Virus record (IMG/VR): IMGVR_UViG_3300013126_002067
Location: 1 to 35,916 of that record
Direction: 5' to 3' (one strand)
Origin: a virus
Length of the DNA: 35,916 nt
Positions within the stretch are counted from its first letter, which is position 1. Each line of letters starts with the position of its first letter. The translations under genes were made by a program, and so were the position numbers. The notes under the pieces were generated by a model. That model had not been told where the DNA came from, searched no databases, and saw only the letters and a program-made list of their open reading frames with translations. Below, piece after piece: positions 8,203 to 18,200 of the stretch.

Positions 8203-11200
8203 TTATTCTATTTTTGGATATAAAATTAGTTTAGTATAATTAACCCACCAATAGTTAATTCCTAAAATTTGTATTGGTATTTTATTAATTGGACCTATAG
8301 TATCATTTTCATTTGGATTTTGATTTCCTTGACTAAAGTTTGGATTTGCTTTTATTTTATTTTCAATAACTGTATTAGTAATTGTGTTTCCAGATTCAGA
8401 AACAACTTGGAACCCAACAAATGGATTTTTGTTTGATTCTTCAGTTATCTCAATATCAATAGTTATTGTATATGTTTGTGCAGAAACAACTTTCAAATCA
8501 AAATTTGATACTTTTGGTGGATACCCAAAAGCATATAATTTTATTAAAGTATCTTCAATAACTTTATTTGTTTGATCTAAGTATAATAATTCTTTTGGAT
8601 TTGTTGTTTCAAAAAATAATTTTAAATTATATGTTGGGTTAATTTCATAAAGTGGTTCTTTTGGTGTCCTTTCTATTTTAATATTATTGTATGTATATTC
8701 ACAAGGTTTTGATAATTTAATTAAATCTATTGGGTCAATAAGTTCCTCTTTTTGCTTCTCTGTTAACTCTTCTTGAGATTTCAATCCTCTTAATGAAGTA
8801 AGTGCTTCTGCATATTTTTTGTTTAATTTAATAGTTCTATCATTTTGAATATCCCTTAGATTAGTTTTATACAACCAATCAATTAAATAAACTTGACCAA
8901 ATAATTCACCTTGGTCAACTATTCCAGAGAAACTTTCTATTGCACTTTGCATATATTGCAAATATGTATCAAAACTAGCAAATAAAGCAAAAGGTGTTTG
9001 TATGGTAGTATTATAATTATTTTGTGCACAATAATATAATTTTTTATCTGAATTAAATTGTATAACATTCCCCCTATTGTAAGTTAACCAAATGTTTCCA
9101 AAATTATAATGATTTGCTTTAAACATACCATTTTCAAAACTTGATAAATAAGAAATTAAATATATATTATCTGCAAATTTATCATCTTCAACTTTTGCTT
9201 TTATTGCAGCATAAACTTCTGTTGCTGAAGACATAATAATGTTTTCTTCTCCTTCTAACTCATATCCTTTATAATCTTCAAATAATTGGTCGCTACAAGC
9301 TGTTGAATTAACTTGGGTTGCACCTCCAGTTTGTGTATTATTTGTTGGTGTTGAACTTTCTGATGCATCATTTTTAATTGAACTGGAATAATTGCTTTCA
9401 ATTTTTGATAATAAATTTTCATTTATACTTGTTAAATATGAATCTGTACTAGGTGGCGAATATATGCTTTGTCTAACCCCTGTGAATACTGTTTCAAATG
9501 AACCTGGTGTTATATTATGTGAAACTTCTGTAATAAAATAGGGACCACCAAACATTGGCACATGTTCCAAATTATAATACATTGTTGGTTGTATTATTGC
9601 ATTTCCAAAACAAGTTATAGTTGATTTATAACTCAAATTCTTATATAAATTAAATAAGGATGCACTTTGTGTTGCAACAGACCTGCTAGATACTGAATTT
9701 CTCATAACTTCTTGTTGCACCAATGATTCTGCTGTTGCTGAACCATTATTCTGATCCACTTGTATTCCATAAAATATTGCTTGATTTCTAATACCAGCAT
9801 CAACCAAGAAACTCACACATTTGTTTGATTGTGACCAATCTTGTTTATTTGTTTGGTCTTCCAAGAATGGTATTTTTGATGGTTTTAAAATATCAATAGC
9901 ATCATCACCATATCTATAATCTTTAGGTCCGCTTGGGGTTGTTGAGCCTCTGCCAGCAAAAACACAAACCAATTTTGGTCCACTTTTTCTATAATCAACA
10001 TCAATATAATTTGCCCAAACATCATTTGCAATATTTGTTGCACTTGCAACAACATCATCCACATCATCACCAGGCGATAAAGCACCATAAAAATTAACAT
10101 ATGATGGCATAGGAAACACATTAAAATTATTGTTTACCAAAATTCCTGCTATAAAATTAAAGATAGGAGTTTTTAAATTACTCTTTGAATTTACAATTGT
10201 TTTTCTTAACTCAAATATATCTATATAATATAAATCTCCAATATTTCTCCCGCCTCTATCCAAGAACAAAACATCTTCAAATAATGTTCTAGTAGTATAA
10301 TCACTGCTTGATATCCATTTATCATTTATTGATTTAAATGATTCATACAAATCATATTTTGAAAATGTACCATCTACTGTTGATGATATATTGTTAAGTT
10401 CAACAACATCAATATTATTTATCTCTCTCTGTAATAATGTTAAAGTTTCATTTATATTATTCTCCAAAAAAGAATCCAATGAATCTTGATTCTTAACCAA
10501 CACATCAAGAAAATCTTGTTTTGTAAAGTTTGGATTTTTTAATTTTTGTGTTGCATATATTTTTATTGGTTTTGCCAATTCAATGACATTTGATTGTGAA
10601 AATTCAATATTATTAACTTTAAAGAAATCTGTTATATATGAACCAGCATCCTTATATTTTAATTGGTCTATTGTTGATAACCCAACATATAAATTTAAAG
10701 TTTCCCATTCTTTTGCTTTACTTGTTTGGGATTTTAATAATGAAACTCCATTTCCTGGTAGTGTGTTTGCAACATAATTGTTATATCTTTTAGGATTTTC
10801 TATCCTTGATGCTCCACCTAAATGATTAATTAATGAATTATATGTATATCTGTTATATTGAGTTGGGTTTCCAAATTTAAACAACACATCATAATTTAAA
10901 AAACTACCTATGAAATTTTTTATATTCTGTGTTTGATATGTTGCTGATTGTTTGTAAAATTCACTATTGCTCAAATCAAGATAATTTGATGGTATTTCCA
11001 TTAGATTTCTAAAAAGAAACTGGAAATTTTTATACGCTGCAACCGGCTGACCAAATTCCAAATCAATCAAATTAATGTTTTCACCAGAATCATCAATATC
11101 ATATATTGATTTACTAAACTTTAAAAATTCAGTTTCAAATAAATCTAAAGTATCATAATCAAATACTGAAAAAATATCCTCTATTGATGCATAACTTGTA

Positions 11201-14200
11201 TTACCAGAATATAATAATGAAAATGAATTAATATCTTTCTTGCTATTAAAATACTCGGTTGGAGATGGTTTTTTCAAATCATCAAATGTAAATGAATTAT
11301 ATACATCTTGCATTATAACACTCAAAGATCCATTATGCGCAATTTTTATCAAATTGTCTGTTGATGTATAGTTGGCATTATTTGTGTTAGAAAATGATTT
11401 ATTTGTTATTCTATTATTATTTGTGGATGGTAAAACATAATGTTTTGATGTTTTATTGAAATTAATATTATCACAATAATTCATAAATGTAACACTATCA
11501 TATATGTTTTGTGGAACAATTACAGAATAACCATTGAATGTTAATCCACTTTTTGAATATTCTAATGATTTGATAATCTTTAGACCCCTGTTTTCATTAA
11601 CATTCAATTCAGTATTTGTATAACCTGAAAATAAATCATAACCATTCAAAAAAGCATTAAAATCATTCAATAACTCTGGATAAAAACCCAAATTTACTTC
11701 ATTACCTTCAACTAATTTAAATGGCACATATCCATTTATCTGATATGTAAAATTGGAATCTTGGTTGTAATTACCTTTATAATCAAAATCTTTCCAAACC
11801 TCATTTAAAAAATCATTACCATTGGTCTTAATATAATTCTTATACCTATGCCAGATTGATCCATATTTCAATACCCAAGCATATGGTAATTTGTGTAAAG
11901 CCCCATACTTTATGAAGGTTGAAAAAACGTGCCCATTCTTATTATTAGACCCTACATTGCTAAAAAAATCAGTTAGTGGAGATAATGGTAAGGAGTTCAA
12001 AAAAAGATAAGCAGAAGCGATGTATGGATGTTTTTCACCATTTCTCCATTTTGTAACACCAACTTGAATTGCATTTGCAAAAATTGGGCTATTGATTATT
12101 GACATCACCTCATTTGTCCCATAATTGTCTTGATAAACTAAACCATACAAAAGTGGATTACTTGATGATTTAAATGGCCTATTTTCTAAAATCTGGTTAT
12201 ATGCCTTAAAATTGGTTATAATATTTCTACTTTGATTAAAAAATATTGTTTTACTAGTGTCAAATTTATTTGGAATACTATTGATTAAATTTTCATTCAC
12301 CCAAGTTGTGTTAGTAAATGGATATGTGAAATTTATATTATCAATGTCTTGTACTTTTGTAACAGCATCTCCTATTGCTTTTATTTGTGTTGAATTTAAA
12401 TTATTTGTAAAATTTTCTGTAAGACTAACAAACTCATTAATATCATATAATTTACTTGAATTGTCTAATTCATTTGTGATATAAATAGTATTTGAGAACC
12501 CATCTAAATACCTATTATAGTTTTCTGAAACGCCATTTGAAAAAGACCTTAACTGTATTCCATAATTGTCATAATTTAAACCACTTTGAGAAAGTAGTAT
12601 ATTTTTTAATTGTTGTATAAAAATAATTGAGTTTGTTGAAAGCGTATTCTGTATATTTTTAAATTCATTCTGTTTAATTAAGTTTCCTATTTCTTTATTT
12701 TTATTATACAATTGTGCTAATCCAGAATAATATGAGGATAATATAATTCTATCCCACAATTCATAAAAGAAACTAACATTTGTTGTTAATTGGTATGGAA
12801 CATTTAAAAATGGATATTCTATTGTGTTATATGTATATTTACTTTGTTCTGTAATATCTGGATTAACAAATTCATTAGGTTGGGGTGATTCCAATCTTTT
12901 AGCATAACCTTTCATAAACTCCTCCACAAATTCAACCTCTGGCCATTTATCATAGAAATATGCTTTTGTTGTATTAATTACTGTTGGATCACCTGGGTAT
13001 ATTAATTCATATTTATTTGCTTCTTTTTTATCATTTGTGTAAAATACTAAAGGCCAAGGAAATACTGTTTTTTCAGTATCAGTTTCAATATTGTTATTAT
13101 CATCCTTTGCTATATTCTGGTCTCCTAAAACTGTTTGAATTCTATCTTTATCATTTCTAACATTCCAAGCAGATGTATGCACATCTTCCATTAATCTAAG
13201 AAAACCTTCTGTTGTAGCTAATATTACTGCAACAATATTTTTAATAGTTGGTTTGAATCCAATACCTGTATCTTTTTTCTCAATTTTTAAAGCTAATTTT
13301 TGTGATAATATTTTTTCAATTTTGTTTAACTCACTAATGAATTTTGATTCCATTTTATTTCTTTCATCAATGAATTTTGATATTGTGAAAACATTAGTTG
13401 TTCTAGTTACACTAGATAATGTATATTCAAAAAATAAATCATTCTTTATTTTATCTCTACAATCATCAATTGTCATAGTATTTATCAAATCTAATGATAT
13501 TGATTTATTTCTTGACTTGTATGTTGCACACCAATCAATGCTTGGATTTTTTGCAACAAACATATCAAAATTAATATTATTAACAATTGTTGCTTCTCCA
13601 TTAATACCAAAAGTTGGATTTGAATTTAATTCAGCATTATGCTTATCTACTATATTTTTTAAATCACTCTCTATTAATAGTATTTTACCATCAGCAGCAT
13701 TTGTGATATATTCTTTTTTTATACCATAAAGAACATCATTTGTATTGTTTAATATTATAGGATTTGGGTCTAAGTATTTGTTAAACCAAGATGTTAAATT
13801 TCCCTTAATTTGATTAAAATAAGATGTTATAATTTTTTTATATAATTTACCATTAGTTAATTTCTGAACATCTACTTGGTTTAATGAATTCAAAACATTT
13901 TGCTCAAACATTTCCAATTTGTAAACCAATTCACTTAATGTTAGTTCAGGTAAATTTTGATCAATCAAACCTTTACTTTTATATTCCTTATATACTTCTA
14001 ATATTTTTTGATATCCAAGTTGGGTGTTTACTTCAAATACTGTTTTACTTCCATTTGATGCTTGAGTTTTGCCTGCTGTTTGATTAGATATGTTTCCAAT
14101 TTGAGATGATGTTAATCCATTTGGCGATTTTTGAGTTATTTCATATTTTTTTGAATACATATTTGGACATGCAATTAAATGCCCAATATTAATATCAGTT

Positions 14201-14892
14201 AACACATTATATTTATATCCCAAAAAATCCAAAGTAACATTATAATCTCCACTATTTGCATTATATGTGGCATTAAATTTATTTAAAACTAATTCGTATC
14301 TAACAGCCTTGCCATAATAACCTTTTATTGTTAAATAAAATGTTGGGTATGGTAAATTAAAAAAAGCAGAGTATGGTGATTCATTACCTAAACTAAATAA
14401 TGCTCTGCCTTGAACATCTTCCATTATAACTGTAACAATTGGTATGAATGATGAATTTGTTCTTATTGCTATACTCTTTATACCAAGTAGGGTATTATCT
14501 TGAATGTTTTTTGCTGTATTTAATATATATGGATTACCATTATTATCATCTACTTGAATAATTTTTTGATTAGCCCCTTCATTGTTCAAGCTATTCTTTC
14601 CAGTAATCTCATCATAATATGATGATGTGTAATAATTATCTTTAGTATTTGGTTTTAAAAAATTTAATGTTCCTAATAATACTGTCCTAATAGAATTACT
14701 TGGTGTGCCTCCAACTAAAAGTTTTGTTCTAGGTATTAATTTAGCTTCCAAATTAGCATATATAACAAAATTTTCAGGCATAACTGCCCTATCAATAATT
14801 TCACCAGTATTTGTTATAACTTTATTTGGATCTATATATATAACATTTGATTCATCATATATTACCCTAATATTACCTTGTTCATTTACCAT
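8203..14892 (-). CDS. Giant baseplate hub-like protein with lysozyme/glucosaminidase-like domain, 2229 aa
   Basis: The protein is Asn-, Ser- and Tyr-rich with no membrane segments. The N-terminal region (about 140-240) carries FSLGNESPYSAFFNLPYP and GYYGKAVRYELVLNKFNA, the style of phage baseplate proteins. Around residues 1755-1815, NLEHVPMFGGPYFITEVSHN followed by GSFETVFTGVRQ fits the hub fold shared by T4 gp27 and gpD proteins. About residues 1885-1990 resemble a glucosaminidase/lysozyme-like fold: SYLSSFENGMFKANHYNFGN, then FALFASFDTYLQYMQSAIES. A hub with a cell-wall-cutting module would parallel T4 gp27 plus gp5, which would open the host wall on injection. It overlaps the gp53-like gene by 11 bases. 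The structural role is firm; the enzymatic role is inferred from pattern. Confidence 0.75.
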   Translation of the reverse strand: MVNEQGNIRVIYDESNVIYIDPNKVITNTGEIIDRAVMPENFVIYANLEAKLIPRTKLLVGGTPSNSIRTVLLGTLNFLKPNTKDNYYTSSYYDEITGKNSLNNEGANQKIIQVDDNNGNPYILNTAKNIQDNTLLGIKSIAIRTNSSFIPIVTVIMEDVQGRALFSLGNESPYSAFFNLPYPTFYLTIKGYYGKAVRYELVLNKFNATYNANSGDYNVTLDFLGYKYNVLTDINIGHLIACPNMYSKKYEITQKSPNGLTSSQIGNISNQTAGKTQASNGSKTVFEVNTQLGYQKILEVYKEYKSKGLIDQNLPELTLSELVYKLEMFEQNVLNSLNQVDVQKLTNGKLYKKIITSYFNQIKGNLTSWFNKYLDPNPIILNNTNDVLYGIKKEYITNAADGKILLIESDLKNIVDKHNAELNSNPTFGINGEATIVNNINFDMFVAKNPSIDWCATYKSRNKSISLDLINTMTIDDCRDKIKNDLFFEYTLSSVTRTTNVFTISKFIDERNKMESKFISELNKIEKILSQKLALKIEKKDTGIGFKPTIKNIVAVILATTEGFLRLMEDVHTSAWNVRNDKDRIQTVLGDQNIAKDDNNNIETDTEKTVFPWPLVFYTNDKKEANKYELIYPGDPTVINTTKAYFYDKWPEVEFVEEFMKGYAKRLESPQPNEFVNPDITEQSKYTYNTIEYPFLNVPYQLTTNVSFFYELWDRIILSSYYSGLAQLYNKNKEIGNLIKQNEFKNIQNTLSTNSIIFIQQLKNILLSQSGLNYDNYGIQLRSFSNGVSENYNRYLDGFSNTIYITNELDNSSKLYDINEFVSLTENFTNNLNSTQIKAIGDAVTKVQDIDNINFTYPFTNTTWVNENLINSIPNKFDTSKTIFFNQSRNIITNFKAYNQILENRPFKSSSNPLLYGLVYQDNYGTNEVMSIINSPIFANAIQVGVTKWRNGEKHPYIASAYLFLNSLPLSPLTDFFSNVGSNNKNGHVFSTFIKYGALHKLPYAWVLKYGSIWHRYKNYIKTNGNDFLNEVWKDFDYKGNYNQDSNFTYQINGYVPFKLVEGNEVNLGFYPELLNDFNAFLNGYDLFSGYTNTELNVNENRGLKIIKSLEYSKSGLTFNGYSVIVPQNIYDSVTFMNYCDNINFNKTSKHYVLPSTNNNRITNKSFSNTNNANYTSTDNLIKIAHNGSLSVIMQDVYNSFTFDDLKKPSPTEYFNSKKDINSFSLLYSGNTSYASIEDIFSVFDYDTLDLFETEFLKFSKSIYDIDDSGENINLIDLEFGQPVAAYKNFQFLFRNLMEIPSNYLDLSNSEFYKQSATYQTQNIKNFIGSFLNYDVLFKFGNPTQYNRYTYNSLINHLGGASRIENPKRYNNYVANTLPGNGVSLLKSQTSKAKEWETLNLYVGLSTIDQLKYKDAGSYITDFFKVNNIEFSQSNVIELAKPIKIYATQKLKNPNFTKQDFLDVLVKNQDSLDSFLENNINETLTLLQREINNIDVVELNNISSTVDGTFSKYDLYESFKSINDKWISSSDYTTRTLFEDVLFLDRGGRNIGDLYYIDIFELRKTIVNSKSNLKTPIFNFIAGILVNNNFNVFPMPSYVNFYGALSPGDDVDDVVASATNIANDVWANYIDVDYRKSGPKLVCVFAGRGSTTPSGPKDYRYGDDAIDILKPSKIPFLEDQTNKQDWSQSNKCVSFLVDAGIRNQAIFYGIQVDQNNGSATAESLVQQEVMRNSVSSRSVATQSASLFNLYKNLSYKSTITCFGNAIIQPTMYYNLEHVPMFGGPYFITEVSHNITPGSFETVFTGVRQSIYSPPSTDSYLTSINENLLSKIESNYSSSIKNDASESSTPTNNTQTGGATQVNSTACSDQLFEDYKGYELEGEENIIMSSATEVYAAIKAKVEDDKFADNIYLISYLSSFENGMFKANHYNFGNIWLTYNRGNVIQFNSDKKLYYCAQNNYNTTIQTPFALFASFDTYLQYMQSAIESFSGIVDQGELFGQVYLIDWLYKTNLRDIQNDRTIKLNKKYAEALTSLRGLKSQEELTEKQKEELIDPIDLIKLSKPCEYTYNNIKIERTPKEPLYEINPTYNLKLFFETTNPKELLYLDQTNKVIEDTLIKLYAFGYPPKVSNFDLKVVSAQTYTITIDIEITEESNKNPFVGFQVVSESGNTITNTVIENKIKANPNFSQGNQNPNENDTIGPINKIPIQILGINYWWVNYTKLILYPKIE

Positions 14893-15205
14893 AATAGAAA
14901 AAATATGTATCTAACTCATTTTTATAATCTAATAAAGAAGTTTCTAAAGGATATGGTATTTTCAGCATAGCACCATCATATATGTTATTCTCTAACCCAG
15001 CAAATTCTGGATTTGCAGCTAATATAAGCCAACTAAAAAATGGTGTTTCATAATATTGTTGTGATATCTTATCTAATCTACTAACATTTTTTCTATAAAA
15101 AAAAACATTGTCTGTACTTTTAGATGGCAATTTTATAAATGGCACAACTTTTTGTTCACCATTTACAACAAATTGTGAATATCTATTATAATATTTTAAA
15201 TTCAT
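14882..15205 (-). CDS. Baseplate wedge protein, T4 gp53-like
   Basis: 107 residues with the gp53 / LysM-like signature: an N-terminal YYNRYSQF, then RKNVSRLDKISQQYYETPF, WLILAANPE and GAMLKIPYP. In the family this pattern (RLD, YY, W-I, AN, G-L-IP) forms the wedge subunit that links baseplate parts. It is shorter than T4 gp53 (196 aa). Its ATG overlaps the stop of the preceding baseplate gene (ATGA at 15202-15205), and its own stop overlaps the next start by 11 bases, so all three large baseplate genes are translationally coupled. Confidence 0.82.
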   Translation of the reverse strand: MNLKYYNRYSQFVVNGEQKVVPFIKLPSKSTDNVFFYRKNVSRLDKISQQYYETPFFSWLILAANPEFAGLENNIYDGAMLKIPYPLETSLLDYKNELDTYFFYYGK

Positions 15206-18200
15206 AATTTTAATTTATTTCTAGTTAGAATAAAATTATCTCTATTTATACTCCAAGTATTACTTTCTTTATCATATCCACCAGGATAAGCACCATTTAA
15301 ACTTTGGAAGACATATTTTGTATTGTTATCTGGTTGTGTGTTTTCTAAATAAGAAACTTTAAAATTGTCCTTATTTAGAGATATGTCAACTTTCAATGAA
15401 TTTATTGCTTTTTTTGAATTTTTATTAAAGTCTTCTAGTATTTCAGAATATTCTTTATTTTTATCTTTAAATCTACTTCTAACCTCATCAATATATTCAT
15501 CAAAAATTTTGGATAACGTATTATTACTTTGTGTTATGTTTGGTTTGTAAGATAAATTAGAAACAATTTTTATGCCATCTTTAAAAGATTCTTTTGAAGT
15601 ATTATTCATAACTGAATTATATAATAATAAATACATAAAACTATACTGCTCATCCCCACTTAAAATGTTTTTTGGGTTTTTTATTCTATTATTAGAATAA
15701 TATAAGATATTGTTTTTTATACTATCACTAACACCCTTTAAAACATTTTCAACTTGCAATTGATAATCATCTAATTCATAAGTGATGACATTTCCAAATT
15801 TATCAATAAACCCATCATAACCATCTTTTGAATTATATTTTGATATAACAACTAAAACTTTAGCTAAAACTTTTTGAAATTTTACTTGTATTGTAATTAA
15901 ATCATTTAACATAGCATCAATATCACTTATGAGTTGTAATATTATTCTATCTGTTTGTCTTTCATAATTTAATTTAAATTGTTCCTCTTCTTTTGTTTTT
16001 GATTTTTTAAATTCATTATTTATTTTTTTAATAAAATCATCATTACCATCTAATATATTTTTTTGATATTCTCTAATATGCTCAAAAAATTTATCTTTAT
16101 ATTTTAATGATGGAATGCCAAATAATTTAAATTCAGTATTTATATCTGTTGAGTAAACACCATTAGTATAATTAAGATAATCAAATAGAAAAAATAGTGA
16201 AGCACTGCCATTCTTCTCTGAAAAATTTTGTATTTTATTATTTAATGAATTAATGTACTCATTAGCAGAACTAACCAACTCAAGCATTAAATTATAATAA
16301 TCTAATGTTTTATTTGTTGTATCAATAACACCAATTGTATTGTAATTACTTGTAACAATATCATTTGTATTATTATTATCATCTTCAGATTTCTCCTTCT
16401 CTCTTATGAAATCTTCAATCTTTTTATCTATATCATCCAAACTACTATCTGTCTTTTCTGCTCTTGGGTCATAAACTTCAGTATTTGCATAATAATTAAA
16501 TGTTAAAGCATTTTGTAATTTATCAACAGCATTACTTAAACCGCTAGCGCCAACAAATTTAAATGATAACTGAATTTTTGCAATCATTGGTTGAAAACCA
16601 ATTCCTTCTGGGTTCATATCCCAATGAAGTGGATCATAACTAATTTGCAAATTTTCTGGTATAATTTTTGTATGAAAAAAATCACCTACCCTCAATATTA
16701 AAACAGGTGGTATTCCAAATGCTGTATTTTTTGCATCCCTAACTTCACCAACACCATCTTTCCTTATTGTTGGTATTGTATCACCTGGTCTTACACATTG
16801 TTGTAAAAATGTTAATCTACTATTCAATCCCTCTGGTGTTGTTGAATGAAAAACTGGGCTAAAGTATTTTATTTTTTCTTTTAAATTATTGTAAATAAAA
16901 GGGCTTGTTTCTTTTATAGTTTCAAAATAATCACATTCATTTAATAGTTTTTGTAAAACTTTCTTTGAGATATTATTTATTACTTTTTTTTGAGATTCAA
17001 TAAGTTTTACATTAGTTATTTGTTTATTTATTTTAACCTCTGCTTCAGTTGTTGTATTAGGTGGTGTAAATGGTATTGTTGGTGTTGTTGTTTTAGTGGC
17101 AACAATCTTATTTATTACTGACCTTCTACAAGCCATAGCATTTGCACTTTTTATACTATCCCCTTTAAAATCATTACATTTGCTAACATTAAAAGTATTA
17201 TTATTGATTGATGATTTAGCAGATACCGCAGTTTTTTCACCAACATTTGTTGTAATTATTGTAAAATTTTTTGCATTATTTATTCCCTTTTTTAAATAGT
17301 TTTCAATAACATTACTGCGTCGTTCACTTAAACTATTATTATAAGGCACAGTTCCTGGTTGTGATGCTGATGATTCAAGTGTTAAAATAACTTTATTGCC
17401 ATCACTTTCTTCAAGAAATTTTTTACAATCTGCTATAAAATTATTAAGTTGGACAAAGTTATCTTCAATATAATTGTCCATAAAAATATCATCATAACCT
17501 GTTTTACTTGTATATACATTAAACAAACTTAAATAGTCCTCACTATTTGATTTAGGCATATCATTATCAAAATAAAAAGAATACCCAACATACTTTTCAA
17601 AATCTGAAATAGTTTCAGTTATAGGATTATTAGTATCCTTTATATTAATTGGATCTGCTCCTGTGATAACAGTTCTTTTAATATATGATACTTGGTCAAC
17701 AATTGTTTTATCCTCTTTTACTGTTTTTTGTATTTCCTCAAGTTCAGATAATTTCATTGTGTTGTATATCTTTGCCAAATCATATATATCATAAGTCAAA
17801 CAGCCAGCAAAAAAAGATGCCAAAATTCCATTTATTGCTTCAGAATTACTTTCATTTGCCAATATCTTATTTGTTATAACATTTAAAACAGATGGGTGAT
17901 CAACAACAATTGTGAAATCAAGTGTACCTGTTCTTGATGTATTTTTATATGTATATACAGGCTCTGGTCTTCCTAAAAAATCATTTGTATTCCAATTTGC
18001 AACTGATGAATCTGTAACTTTTAAGTCATAAGGTGGAAACCACATAATTCTGCCACCATTTGACCCTTTCTCACACTCAGGTAAATCTAAATACATATCA
18101 CTAGTTCTCCATGCCAAATTTTCAATAGATAACATATATTTTTTAGCATCATTACCTAATCTTGGAGTTATACTTAAATCATATGTATTATTAATAACAG

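Noticed and set aside
13253-13729. Long plus-strand frame inside the giant hub gene
   Set aside because: It lies wholly within a 2229-codon gene with recognisable domains; the sequence is Phe/Ile/Leu/Ser-rich, typical of antisense AT-rich DNA.
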